NCBI GenBank assembly: GCA_043228905.1 | Contig: JBHGNT010000018.1 | Location: forward strand, 13,516,001 to 13,580,000 | Length of the DNA stretch: 64,000 bases | Source: Azolla caroliniana | Taxonomy: Eukaryota; Polypodiophyta | Reading direction: 5' to 3' | Shown: positions 1 to 9,947 of the stretch, one piece after another | Layout of the letters: every line of letters begins with the position of its first letter | Numbering within the stretch: the stretch's first letter is position 1 | The notes under the pieces: generated by a model | Seen by the model: only the letters and a program-made list of their open reading frames with translations | What the model was told of the DNA's origin: nothing | Databases searched by the model: none | Program-made: the position numbers and the translations under genes

Positions 1-1469
1 GAGGTTCGGTTCTGTTTACCGGCCAGGCAATCGGTGCACTTCTCCAGGTGCACATGCTTCACTGGGATAAGGTTGTCTTCTACAAGCCTCTTCATCCCTT
101 TCTCACTCATGTGGCACAGTCTCTTGTGCCACAGCTCACCGGCAGTGTCGGCTGCCACATTCAGCTCTTCCGGACATAACCAGGCATTCATCAGGTACAG
201 TGTGTTGACCTTCCGGGCCCGAGCCACTATCAGGTTCCCCTTGCTGAACTTCATGACACCGTTCCGGATGCTACCCGTGTAGCCTTCATCATCTAGCCTC
301 CCGGCCGAAATCAGGTTCAATCGAACCTCAGGAACGTGTCGGACATCCTTCAGCAGCATTTTGCATCCGGTCGGGGTTGTTAACCACACGTCTCCTATGC
401 CGGCAATTCGGCACGTGCCTTCGTTTCCCATCCGAACACAGCCATGCTCGTCGGCTGTGTAGGATGAGAAGTATCTTCTCTCCGGGGTCAGGTGGAACGA
501 TGCTCCGGAATCGACCACCCAGGTCGTCTCATCGCCGGCAATGTTTAGTTCACCTTCTTCGGTGATGAGCATGATCTCTTCCTCACTTGCCGCGAGTGCC
601 GTTGTTCCTTTCCGGTCCTGCCCTCGCCGATCCGAACCTCTCCGGTCCGTGGCTCCCCGGTATGCACCGTTTCTCTCCGGTGACTTCTTCGAATCGGTGT
701 CGTCGGCTCCGTTGTCCTTTCGGTAATGCCGACAATTCTTCCGGAAGTGCCCCGGCTTCCCACAGTGGAAGCACGTGGGCCTTCCTCTTGACTGCGACCG
801 GGTCCCCGACTTCTCCTGTCTTTGCGGACTCCGGTTCCAGTGTCTTCCCCGTTCCGATTCGGTAAGCAGCGCCTTCGAGTCGGAGGCCGGTTCTTTGTCT
901 CTCCGACGCGCTTCTTCGTTCAAAATACTTGTCTTTACCGTTTGTAGGGACAAGTTGTCTTCCGTGCAGGAGGTGCTGAGAGTCACCACCAAGTTCTCCC
1001 AGCTTTCCGGCAATGTACACATCAGGATGATGGCTTGCATTGCATCCTCCAACGGGAACTTGATCGCCGCAAGCTGATTCACGAATCCCATGAACGTGCT
1101 TACGTGTTCCACCATACTCTCGCCGTCCCGGTACTTGAGATTCACAATCTTCCTCATCAGGGAGGTCCGGTTCAACGCATTCTTCCTCTCGTAGAGGCCC
1201 GACAGCTTCTTCCACATCTCATATGCGTTGGTGTCGTTCGCCACATGTTGTAGGACGCTTACGTCGACATATTGTCGGATTGTCGCTACGGCTTTCCGGT
1301 TCAGGAGCTTCCACTCCGACTCAAGTACCCCTTTCGGTATTTCCGACCTGTCAATCGGTTCGTACAGGTCCCGAACAATCAGAAGATCCTCCATCTTGAT
1401 CTTCCAGTCGGCGTAATTTTGTGCATTCAGCACCATCATCATCGGCTGCCCGCTGCCGCCGCCTTCCAT
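1..1469 (-). CDS. Copia gag-pol polyprotein, N-terminal part (gag, zinc knuckle, protease, preintegrase)
   Basis: Starts at ATG 1469-1467 (MEGGGSGQ), 15 nt after the primer-binding site, and stays open for about 489 codons to the window edge. Gag occupies roughly residues 1-220. A CCHC knuckle (C-FH-C-GKPG-H-FRKN-C) begins at position 773, about residue 233. The aspartic protease motif VVDSGAS has its Asp codon at 512-510, about residue 320. A preintegrase His motif (LWHKRLCHM) lies near position 110. I checked that start, knuckle, protease and preintegrase share one frame. Gag packages the RNA, and protease would cut the polyprotein. No stop or frameshift is seen, unlike every other retroelement frame in this window. 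Confidence 0.92.
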   Translation of the reverse strand, partial: MEGGGSGQPMMMVLNAQNYADWKIKMEDLLIVRDLYEPIDRSEIPKGVLESEWKLLNRKAVATIRQYVDVSVLQHVANDTNAYEMWKKLSGLYERKNALNRTSLMRKIVNLKYRDGESMVEHVSTFMGFVNQLAAIKFPLEDAMQAIILMCTLPESWENLVVTLSTSCTEDNLSLQTVKTSILNEEARRRDKEPASDSKALLTESERGRHWNRSPQRQEKSGTRSQSRGRPTCFHCGKPGHFRKNCRHYRKDNGADDTDSKKSPERNGAYRGATDRRGSDRRGQDRKGTTALAASEEEIMLITEEGELNIAGDETTWVVDSGASFHLTPERRYFSSYTADEHGCVRMGNEGTCRIAGIGDVWLTTPTGCKMLLKDVRHVPEVRLNLISAGRLDDEGYTGSIRNGVMKFSKGNLIVARARKVNTLYLMNAWLCPEELNVAADTAGELWHKRLCHMSEKGMKRLVEDNLIPVKHVHLEKCTDCLAGKQNRT

Positions 1470-1483
1470 TTTCTGCAACAGTC

Positions 1484-1495
1484 GCTCTGATACCA
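1484..1495 (-). other. Primer-binding site, initiator tRNA-Met type
   Basis: TGGTATCAGAGC on the minus strand, three bases inside the LTR end, complementary to the 3' end of plant initiator tRNA-Met. This is the usual first-strand primer site of copia elements. The same site follows the LTRs at 28799, 33242 and (with one change) 61629. Confidence 0.92.
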
Positions 1496-1498
1496 GTT

Positions 1499-2293
1499 TG
1501 TAAGGAAATCACCGCTTGGATTCACCTTCTTCGCTCGGCCACAACCGATTAATCGCGGATCAATGTAGCAGAAAATAGGAAATACAGAGAAAGACGCGAT
1601 ACACAGAGATTAACGTGGAAAACCCTATACGGGAAAAACCACGGGAGTGCGAGACTCCGAACCAAAACTATGCACAGAGAAATATACAATGGCGAGCTGC
1701 AAGGCAACGACCTTGAGCTCGCTGTCCTCGCCACAGGCGGCGGAAGTACACAGAGGCGTCTACCTCTTCGTCTCTCTCGCGCTCTATCTCTCTCTCTCTC
1801 TCGGCTGCTCTCACTTCGCATGGAAAAATAAGCAACAACATAAACTGTTTGCCCTAAGTCATATTTATACATATATGACTTTCGGGCTATTTACAAATAT
1901 AGCCACAAGGGCTCTTAGCAAACATATTCACAAATATGTCCCCGCATCCGAATCTCTATCCGGGTACTCTTCATCCGGCTCCGTAACCGGGGTCTTCATC
2001 ATCCGGATCCGTATCCGGGTACTCTTCATCCGGCTCCGTAACCGGGGTCTTCATCATCCGGATCCGTATCCGGGTACTCTTCATCCGGCTCCATGCCGGG
2101 TACTCTTCATCCGGCTTCATGCCGGGTACTCTTCATCCGGCTCCATGCCGGGTACTCTTCATCCGGCTCCATGCCGGGTACTCTTCATCCGGCTTCATGC
2201 CGGGTACTCTTCATCATCCGGTTCCGTAACCGCAACCGGGCTTGCCGTCATTCATCTCCGGACATCCCATCCGGAGGGACCGAAATCCCAACA
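1499..2293 (-). repeat. 5' LTR of Copia-1 (795 bp)
   Basis: Bounded by TGTTGGGATT at 2293 and TTACA at 1499, next to the primer-binding site. A TATA-like TATAAATA on the minus strand (about 1870-1862) is a likely promoter; a CT-rich tract (about 1770-1802) lies downstream of it. The upstream part is filled with a minisatellite (separate entry). No second copy is in the window, so LTR identity cannot be measured. Confidence 0.85.
1962..2222. repeat. Minisatellite inside the Copia-1 LTR
   Basis: Two near-perfect 55-bp units containing GGATCCGTATCC, then about six 26-bp units built on GGGTACTCTTCATCCGGCTC with C/T variation in the CTCCATGCC/CTTCATGCC part. The short unit looks derived from the start of the long one. 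It lies in the U3 part of the LTR, upstream of the TATA-like box. Confidence 0.85.
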
Positions 2294-3498
2294 GTCAACC
2301 ACCAGGTTTTGAAGATAGGAAGCATCCAGATTATGTATGTAAGCTGAAAAAGGCTCTCTATGGACTGAAACAAGCACCAAGAGCATGGCACAGAGAACTC
2401 TCAGATTATCTGAAAAAACTTGACTTCAAAATGTCAAAGGATGATTCATCATTGTATGTTAAAAGGAAAGATGATTGTATTGTTGTGATTCTGATTTATG
2501 TTGATGATCTCATCATTGGAGGTGATTTCATGGATGAAATAAGTAAACTGAAATGAAATTTGGAAATGAAATTTCATATGAAAAATTTGGGAGATCTGAG
2601 ATATTTTTTGGGTATTGAAATCATCAGATCTGAAAATGTTATATATGTGTTACAAAGACAATATGCAACGACTATGTTGAAAAAGTATGGTATGCTTGGA
2701 TGCAAACCTATTGGAGTACCACTAGATAAAAACTGCAAATTAAGGGCTGATTTGGGAGCCAAAATAGAAGATGTAAACATGTACAGGTCTATGGTGGGCA
2801 ACCTTATTTATTTGACCATAACAAGACCTGATTTGAGTTATGCAGTTGGATTAGTCAACCCATTTATGCAACAACCAACAAAGCCACATTTGGACTGCAT
2901 TAGAAGAATTCTGAGGTATGTAAAAGCTACTCAAAACTATGGATTGTTTTACAGGTCTGATTTGGACATAAATCTGGAAGGATATACAGATGCTGATTGG
3001 GCTGGAAGCCAAACAAATAGAAGATCCACAAGTGGATATATGTTTACATTGGGAAGTGCAGGTATTTCATGGAGTAGCAAGAAACAAGCTACTGTTGCAT
3101 TGTCTAGTACTGAAGCTGAGTACAGAGGAGCTGCCATAGCCACTTGTGAAGAGGTATGGATCAGAAGATTGCTTGCTGATTTGGGAGAGTATATAGATGG
3201 TATTGTCACAATCTGGTGTGACAATATGAGCAGTATTCAACTTGCAAAAAACCCAGTGTTCCATGCAAGAACAAAGCACATTGAAGTACATTATCACTTT
3301 GTTAGAGAAAAAGTGATTGAAGGAGAAGTTGATCTGGTGTATGTGAATACAAATCAGCAGGTTGCTGATATTCTCACAAAGGGATTGAGTGTGGAAAAGC
3401 ATACACAGTTTCGGAACATGATGGGAGTTGTAGACACTGATATGATGGCTGAAAAGCATCATGGAAAAGAAGTGGTAGATAACCCCAAGAAAGGATAA
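2294..3498 (+). pseudogene. Copia pol fragment: reverse transcriptase C-half and RNase H
   Basis: One frame from 2296 to the stop at 3496-3498, broken by a single TGA at 2554-2556. Visible motifs are [15 protein letters not shown], the RT active site LIYVDDLI, then DLRYFLGIEI, RNase H YTDADWAG, SSTEAEYRG and the C-terminal VADILTKGL. RT copies the element RNA and RNase H removes it. The frame is otherwise complete to the natural C-terminus, so decay is light. The upstream half of RT and everything 5' is missing because Copia-1 cut it off. Confidence 0.9.
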
Positions 3499-3502
3499 GT
3501 TG

Positions 3503-3516
3503 AGCTTGAGGGGGAG
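3503..3516 (+). other. Polypurine tract of the Copia-2 remnant
   Basis: AGCTTGAGGGGGAG lies directly before the LTR start TGTTGAGAAGC at 3517, the position for plus-strand priming. Similar tracts are at 40621-40635, 18592-18603 and, reversed, 19704-19716. Confidence 0.85.
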
Positions 3517-4037
3517 TGTTGAGAAGCAAGCTCAACATGGGATGTGATCCTTATTAGGAAATAAGCTATAGTAGCTATTTAGCTACTTGCGAACATAAAG
3601 GAGAAACAACTAATTAGCTACTAACAGCTAATTAGCTACTGACAACTATTTAGCGAATGACAGCTAATTAGCTACTGACAGCTATTTAGCGACTGACAGC
3701 TAATTAGCTACAGGTAGCTAATTAGCTGCATACGTAAGTAACTTATTACTTAGGTAAAAAGTAAGAGAGTAGGTAAGTAAGAAAATATACAGGAAGTAGA
3801 ACTTTGAGAGAGAGAGTTAGGATAGAGAGGAAGAACTCAGAGAGTGAGAGTAGAAGAGAGAAACAGACGAGAGCAAGTAGAGCTCTGCGTGTAATGAAAT
3901 AGAAGAAGTGTTGGCTGCTACAGAGGTAAGTCTCCTTCCCCCTTCCCTTCTGTGTTTGAGCACAAAACGATCCAGCACACCATGATCCGCCGCGCACATA
4001 AGAAGAGCCCGAGTGCCTTCTTCACGTTTTCTTAACA
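3517..4037 (+). repeat. 3' LTR of the Copia-2 remnant (about 521 bp)
   Basis: Starts TGTTGAGAAG after the polypurine tract and probably ends CTTAACA at 4037. Between 3560 and 3735 it contains repeats of the palindromic core AATTAGCTA alternating with TGACAGCTA/TGACAACTA. The downstream part (about 3750-4037) matches 52057-52325 and the upstream part matches 40636-40804, which are the two halves of the other copy's LTR. Confidence 0.82.
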
Positions 4038-4199
4038 CTTCACACATCAATATACATAGCAGAATACCATTCCTAAATTACGCAGCAAATTACCACACTA
4101 TAAATATGTCTAAACAACAATACTAAATGAACAAGAAAACAACTTTTCAACATAACAGCACTAAGTCAAGCATCCCCCTTTCCAACAAGAAGAAGAAGA

Positions 4200-5060
4200 A
4201 GCAAAGCAGATTCAAGCATATCTCGACCCTCAAATGAACACTACACAAAAACAATAACACCACCACCAACAACAAGAACATGACATAATAGTCTAGTCCA
4301 AAAATAACAAATCATATACTAGTCATCACAGAATTACAAAATCTCGACTCACAAATGAACACTGAGAAAAAAAAAACAAGAATTGCAACAAAATGAACAA
4401 AAACAACAAGAACACGACATAGTAGTCCAGATCAAGAACAAAGCACTTCTTGGACATGTCATTTCCAAGCCTCAACAAGTGCAAGATTCATATCTCAGCT
4501 CTTGGATGAACACTGGAGAAAACAACAAGAACAAGAACAAGAACAATAGATCGAACAAGAGCAAGAACATCACCAAAAATACTCAACAAGAACATGTTGA
4601 GGAACATAACATATACATAGGACCATATCATCATAGCACCCCTTTCCATATGTGAACATGTACTACACTCAACCATATATATGTTACAAGACTCTCAAAT
4701 GAACACATTTGTTAAACAAGACAACAAATATACTCAACAAGAACATGTTGAGGAAGATAACATATAAATAACATCATATCATCATAATGCCCCCTTACCA
4801 TATGTGAAAATGTACAAGACTCTCCAATGAACACTTTTGAAAAACAAGACAAATGAAGAACATGAACAACAACAAGAACATGTTGAGGAAGATAATATAT
4901 AAATAGCATCACATATACATAGCACCCCGTTACCATAATGAGCATGTACAAGACTCAAGCATATTTCTATACAAGACTCTCAAATGAACACATTTGAAAA
5001 ACTAGACATAACAAGAACATTTACAAACAAAATCAACAAGAATATACCTCTTGCCGAATA
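4200..5060. repeat. Degenerate A-rich repeats of about 130-150 bp
   Basis: Five or six diverged units share the words CAAATGAACAC, AACAACAAGAACATG, GTTGAGGAAGATAACATA and CATATGTGAACATGTAC in the same order. The short open frames on both strands here (for example 4383-4655) reflect this composition and are not genes. The 160 bases before it (4038-4200) hold nothing I recognise. Confidence 0.6.
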
Positions 5061-5494
5061 GTTGAAGCTTCTCAATGAATATGTGGTAGAGTTACAAGTT
5101 ATTTGCCAACAACTTGTTGTAGATCGATCTTGTGGCAAAACCTACAATAGGAGGAGACCTAGACGTTGTGTTGTTTGAAGAGGTTGTTGCATGTTTGTTG
5201 TAGAGGGGTCATAACAAGGACATCGAGTAGAGATGGTATGAACACAACGAGCAGAGGGGACAGAGTGAGCAAAGAATGCCTGATACACCGTAGAGGGGTC
5301 ACAATAATAACAAAGAGCAGAGAATGCATGTTCGCTGGAGATGGCTCACAACAACAACAAAGAGTAGAGAACTCTTGTTTGCTCTCGATGATGTGATGCA
5401 ACAAGCACCAACAAGCAGAGATGGTGGGGACATAGTGAGCACAGAGCGCCTTGAGGTTGTAGAAGAGTCAAAGAGAACATAGAACGCGGTTGCC
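5061..5494. other. Degenerate repeat-like stretch next to the LINE break
   Basis: Recurring words (TAGAGGGGTCA, AGCAGAG, GGACA.AGTGAGCA, AACAACAAAGAG) suggest a decayed tandem repeat. No gene is visible. It begins where homology to LINE ORF2 ends, so it may mark the deletion point of the LINE 3' part. Confidence 0.4.
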
Positions 5495-6037
5495 TGGAGG
5501 TGCTGCATCCTTGAGATATGTGGCATGAAAGATTCTTGTGAATCAAGTTGGAAACTTCTTGTACGAGCATTCATGTCACCAAAGACAATAACTTCCCCTT
5601 TGGATTTGAAATAAGCAATATCATCTTCTAGATTGGCAAACGGTTGATCTTTATCCAAACAAGCATAAAAGTTAGAATCTTGATGAGGAATGTAACATCC
5701 AACTACAAAAGTGGGCAAATCATTAGGTGTTTCTATTTTGAGCCATATGTAGCATTTATTTTCATCATTTTTTATGATTGACACATATTTATTTATTTCC
5801 TTCTTAATCAAACATGCCACCCCTCCTTGTCCTCTTCTTTTTCTTCCATATCAAAGAGTGTACATTATAGTTTCCTAAACCTTGAATCCTTTGAGTATCA
5901 TGCTCCCATGTTTCAACAAGAAGTGTGATATCCGAGTCATCGGTGAACTCCTCTATGCCAAATCCCGCATTCCATGGGTATCCATTGCAATTCCAAAAGC
6001 ATAGTCGTAAAAGGCGTGGGTTAGTCTCATAGATCAT
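5495..6037 (-). pseudogene. LINE ORF2, apurinic-endonuclease domain only
   Basis: Starts MIYETNPRLL just after ORF1. Endonuclease signatures in order are FWNCNG (metal-binding Asn), LLVETWEHD (Glu), RGGMACLIKK, VVGCYIPH and VFGDMNAR (Asp/Asn). There is a frameshift near 5810-5820. After RTRSFQLDS the match fades at about 5500 and RT is absent. The endonuclease would nick target DNA for target-primed reverse transcription. Confidence 0.78.
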
Positions 6038-6043
6038 GTGTCC

Positions 6044-6905
6044 CTATTTGCCTAAATTTCCATCTTTAGGCACATCCTTAACCTTATTTTTCAATCTTTC
6101 TTCATGTGCTTTACGACGAGCATTTTGTTGTGAGATAGTACGATCTTCACTCACAAAGCATTGTGTACCTTTAAGGTATACCCAACTATTTTCGAGTATG
6201 ATCCGCCACTTTGTATCATCTGTCATTGTGCATACAATAGGCCTTTCGAGTAACACCATGTTTCCCAACTCGGTGTGCCCCATATACATTCACATCTGAC
6301 ATCCCATAATGCATGCTAAAAAATTCACCAATGGCCTTTCCAAGGGATGCGGGTGTTTCCATACTCTCTTCTTTAATCCCACGGACGATAATGTTCTTTG
6401 ATCGTCGTTCACCTTCTTTCAATTCTCGGACATCTATGCTTTCTATATTCTTCTCTTGATGCATCACATGCATATTAGATGAGTTTGATAGCACATCCCC
6501 ACCACATACATCGGCCCATGACTTCGTTGTACATACATTTTTCATCTCACTTACATCCCATCTCATCGTGTCCAATTTTTCTTCTTTTAATGCTTCCCTT
6601 AACTCAATCTTGTTAAGACACTCATTTGTTTCAAAAGAAGCTCTTTTACATTCTTGAATCTCTTCTTGAAGTTTTGCAACCACTTGTTTAAGAATTCCAT
6701 TCTCAATGACAACACTTTGGAGCCTAGCATTCTCTTTCATTAACGTCCTAATCTCTTCACCTTGTTTGTTTATGGTTTCTTGAAGAGAAATCAAGTGACT
6801 CATAAGCATTTTGTCCATTGCATTAGAATCAAGATTTGTTGGTGATCTCGGCTCATTATCAATCATACCCCCGAACATTGCAACGGTTTTACGAGTATTT
6901 GCCAT
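6044..6905 (-). pseudogene. LINE ORF1: coiled coil plus L1-type RNA-binding region
   Basis: Starts MANTRKTVAMF at 6905. Residues about 25-120 are heptad-rich and probably form a coiled coil (LMSHLISLQETI, LKQVVAKLQEEI). They are followed by a KNIIVRGIKEE strand and a GAHRVGK motif, then, after a one-base frameshift near 6245-6260, RPIVCTMTDD, VYLKGT, VSEDRT and ARRKAHEERL. This order resembles the RNA-chaperone ORF1p of the animal/algal L1 type (Transposase_22-like) more than the zinc-knuckle ORF1 common in flowering plants. No CCHC knuckle is seen. Product would be an RNA-binding trimer; now broken by the frameshift. Confidence 0.7.
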
Positions 6906-7168
6906 TGTAGGGACAAACCCTACGAGAAGAGAGAGAAAAAAAGGGAAGGACAGAGAATGTACCTTTCACTCGATTTAGGGCTTCAAAATCTACCTTTCAT
7001 TTGAGGAACCGTGGGGCAAACATGGCTGCGGATGAAAATGCTCATAACTTCTCGCCACGGTAATGGAATTCAGTAAATGAACATTCTTTAGAAAGCTCTC
7101 TCAAAGAGCTTTCCAACGAGATATAGAACGTAGAAAACAATGGCTGGAGTGAACTTACAGAGAGCTTT

Positions 7169-7171
<3 letters not shown>

Positions 7172-7232
<61 letters not shown>
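7172..7232. repeat. (GA)n microsatellite
   Basis: About 30 uninterrupted GA units. It lies upstream of LINE ORF1, at what may be the 5' limit of the element. Confidence 0.97.
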
Positions 7233-7234
<2 letters not shown>

Positions 7235-8234
7235 CACTCACTCATTCACCTTCAACAATTAAAGACTCTGTATAAGTTTACCTCGACATATACACCTTCA
7301 ACATCAACTGGAATTTATTACACAAGGGACACTTGGACAGAGACGTAACACTAGAAGGATGTGTGGATTTATTGTGCTTTTAAAATTTGAACCCGTTGAA
7401 TGTGACTTTTATTTTTTTAATCGGTGATGATAAACTTTTTAGTCATTTTTATTGGATTTATTATAAATTATAGTTTTATTCTCTTAATCGAAATAGTACT
7501 AAAATTTTGGCCAAAAGTTGGTACACCATAGCTTGCTTTCACCCAAATACGTTAAATACGTTTTCTTAATATGTTAAATACTTATAAAATACGTATAGTA
7601 CGTTAAATACTTCTAGAATTTGAAAATTATTTACCTTTCTAAAAAATATCTATAATATTGTAAAAAACATCTATGTTTACACAATTTTGTGATGTACAAT
7701 ATAGTTCTACATCCTAAAATGCATATAAGACATTTGAACATTTCACATACTAAAATACTTGTAGTAATATGGATGTCGACATTCCCTTATTCTATAAATT
7801 AGTGTAAGTGTGTATCACGATGTTCTACTTCAAATTGTAATTATTTACAATTATGCCTTCATAGATTGAGGAATCGTCTACGATTATCACACTCATGATA
7901 GGTTTCTCTTTTATTCTTCTTCTTCTTCTATCTTCTACAATTATCACACTCAAGATAGGTTTATGTCTTCTTTTCTCTCTTCTTCTTCTTCTTTCTTCCT
8001 TCCTTTGGCTTCTTTTTCACTAAAATCTTTTTTTTCTTTTGCTTTTTGTTAGGGTTTCACTTACATTTTCTTTATAAATATGTATTATACCTGTTTTTTT
8101 ATAAATACGTTAAATACCGTATTGGACAAATGTACATGATATTTGACTGAACAACATTGAGGTATAGTACGTACTATACAAATGATGAGGTACTATACGT
8201 ATTTAAACGTTAAATACGGGTACGCAAACAAACA
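7233..8234. other. AT-rich stretch without a gene
   Basis: No coding potential. Two weak structures are visible: the word GTTAAATAC recurs near 7550-7620, 8100 and 8210, and a direct repeat of ATTATCACACTCA.GATAGGTTT occurs near 7885 and 7937 with TTC-rich tracts between and after them. Confidence 0.6.
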
Positions 8235-9068
8235 TGGACTCTGGTCTGACTTTGCCAAATGAACAATGAGGAGTTTGAATTTGACGGATTAAACCCCATC
8301 CTACACAATCTCTACGTGATCTTCGCATTCCAAGCACGTGGGGCTTGCTTGAGTCCATACAACGACATCCTCAATCAACAAACTTTCTATGTGTTCCGTT
8401 CGGATAGAAATCCGGGTGGTTGTACCATGTACACTTGTTCCTCAAGATCGCCTTGCAGAAACGCATTCTTTACATCCATCTGATGTAAATGCCACCCCTT
8501 TGCCACTGCTACCATCAACAATACACGAATAGTTGTCATCTTCGCAACTGGCGTGAAGGTCTCATCGTAATCGATGTTGTGTTTCTGCGCATAGCCTTTG
8601 GCCACCAATCGGGACTTGTACCGGTTGATAGAGCCATAAGTGTTGTACTTGACTTTTTACACCCACTTACATCCGATCGACTTTACACCCTTGGGTACGT
8701 CAACCAGGTCCCAAGTCTCATTCTCCATTAACGCTCGCATCTCTTCCTCCATTAACGCTCACATCTCTTCCTCCATAATGGCATGCCAATTTGCGTCGTT
8801 GACCGCTTCTGCGTAGCTCTCCGACTCACGCACCTCTGCCATGTTCGCCATATACGCATAATGATGCACCATATACTCATTGTACCCATACCAAATTACA
8901 GGTGGTTCTTCTGGCGGGTGGATCAACACTTGCGTCACCGATTTCATGGTCCTCTCGGCCGATTCGACCTCCGTCTTTGCTCTTGGCCACATCGGATTCG
9001 CTTTGATCCGATGTATCGTCCACTGTGCCATACTCCGACATCTTCATCTTCCCCTTTTCCTTGCACGT
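8235..9068 (-). pseudogene. Copia linker and N-terminal reverse transcriptase fragment
   Basis: Minus strand: [66 protein letters not shown] and, after stops, SLYGLKQAPRAW. It ends before the YVDD active site. A 23-bp unit (CATCTCTTCCTCCATTAACG) is duplicated at about 8731-8776. Confidence 0.85.
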
Positions 9069-9947
9069 TGTTAGGGTATTTGGCATGTATTTGTCGGATA
9101 GGGGCAAGACCACCGGGGTCTCGAACCAAGGATTCAGTGAAGAGAGAAAAGTGGGTGAGCATATAGGAACTATCCGGCCGGTTGCTAGATTTTGGATAGA
9201 AGAGTGCACGACCCCCCAAGACATAACCGATCCAGGCCTATCGCCGGATCCGACTCGATGAGCACACAGACTCACTGGATTAGAGAGAGAGAGAGACACA
9301 CACACACACACACACGATGATGCTGGGAGGAAGCGATACCTCCTAGTGACAGTGGACAAGGTCTGTATTGGGAATACAACACACGAGAAGAGTAGAGACT
9401 CAGAAGACGCCCAAGATATAGTAAACAACGATGATTAACAGAGCATAATAGAGAGAGAAAATACAACCAGAGTTGGCCGACGACAGAGCTTCAAGCTCTG
9501 CACACACATATACACACAGAGAGAACGACGAGCCTCTAGTCGGGAGGACACGGGTTTCCTATGCGAGCAGAGGTCTCACCTTCCTTCTGAATCAGTGCAG
9601 ATGGAAACAGGGAGGAAGACAGAGCTCCAGATCTCAAATTGACAACAATTCTCACTCCAAAGCGATGGATACCCACAATACTTCAAAGCCTCCCCTTTTA
9701 TAGCACAAGGGGAGGCCGTTACATCACGTTAAAGATAGTTGATTTTGTTAGAGATTCTCCCCTCGTTTTCCTCCCTACACTCCTTTCATTCTTCTCTTTT
9801 CATGGGTCATTAAAGTACCCATCCGAATCACACATCCTAGTACTTACTAGTCCTAGAATATTTACAATGTTGATATGTACATAAGGCCTCGTTCGTGTGC
9901 CCCCTTTTGACACCCCTAATCACGCGCATCCGGAATCCTTTATGACA
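9069..9947 (-). repeat. Solo LTR, gypsy-2-like (879 bp)
   Basis: Begins (minus strand) TGTCATAAAGG at 9947 and ends CCCTAACA at 9069. A TATAAAAGG box lies at about 9703-9695 in the same context (TGTGCTATAAAAGGGGAGG) as in the gypsy LTR at 12939. Flanks are ACGT on the left and GCGT on the right, so a 4-5 bp duplication of the copia sequence GCGCGTAA has aged slightly. No internal sequence is present, hence a product of LTR-LTR recombination. Confidence 0.8.

Larger units (their letters stand above)
1..2293 (-). mobile_element. Copia-1: LTR retrotransposon, 5' part, running off the left edge
   Basis: On the minus strand the order is 5' LTR (2293-1499), tRNA-Met primer-binding site, then an uninterrupted gag-protease-preintegrase reading frame to position 1. 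Integrase, RT, RNase H and the 3' LTR lie outside the window. The right boundary is sharp: the LTR begins TGTTGGGATT and abuts position 2294, where an older copia RT gene resumes at its QPPGFED codons, so this element landed inside that gene. The 5 bases next to the LTR are GTCAA, the predicted target duplication; the second copy should lie at the far end outside the window. The intact frame suggests recent insertion. Confidence 0.9.
2294..4037 (+). mobile_element. Copia-2 family remnant: RT C-half to 3' LTR
   Basis: Plus-strand copia 3' portion whose 5' part was displaced by Copia-1. The first codons match the same site at about 39947 in the larger copy of this family (31231-52325). It contains the second half of RT, RNase H, a polypurine tract and a 3' LTR. 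The two copies share the codon run through ALYGLKQA and the same LTR with AATTAGCTA repeats. Confidence 0.88.
5495..6905 (-). mobile_element. L1-like LINE, 5' portion (ORF1 plus endonuclease of ORF2)
   Basis: On the minus strand ORF1 (6905-6044) is followed within about 7 bases by ORF2 (from 6037), as in L1 elements. ORF2 stops being recognisable after the endonuclease, so RT and the 3' end are gone. That is the reverse of normal LINE decay, which loses the 5' end. The stretch upstream to the GA tract at 7232 may be its 5' UTR. Confidence 0.8.

Noticed and set aside
583-1215. 210-codon open frame on the minus strand
   Set aside because: It overlaps the copia-1 gag-protease frame on the same strand; the other frame carries knuckle, protease and preintegrase motifs, this one has none.
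1484-1495. tRNA gene fragment (TGGTATCAGAGC)
   Set aside because: Only 12 bases next to LTR ends, recurring at each copia; it is the primer-binding site.
4383-4655. 90-codon frame rich in Asn, Lys and Gln
   Set aside because: A product of AAC/AAG/CAA-rich degenerate repeats; no conserved motif and a matching open frame on the other strand.
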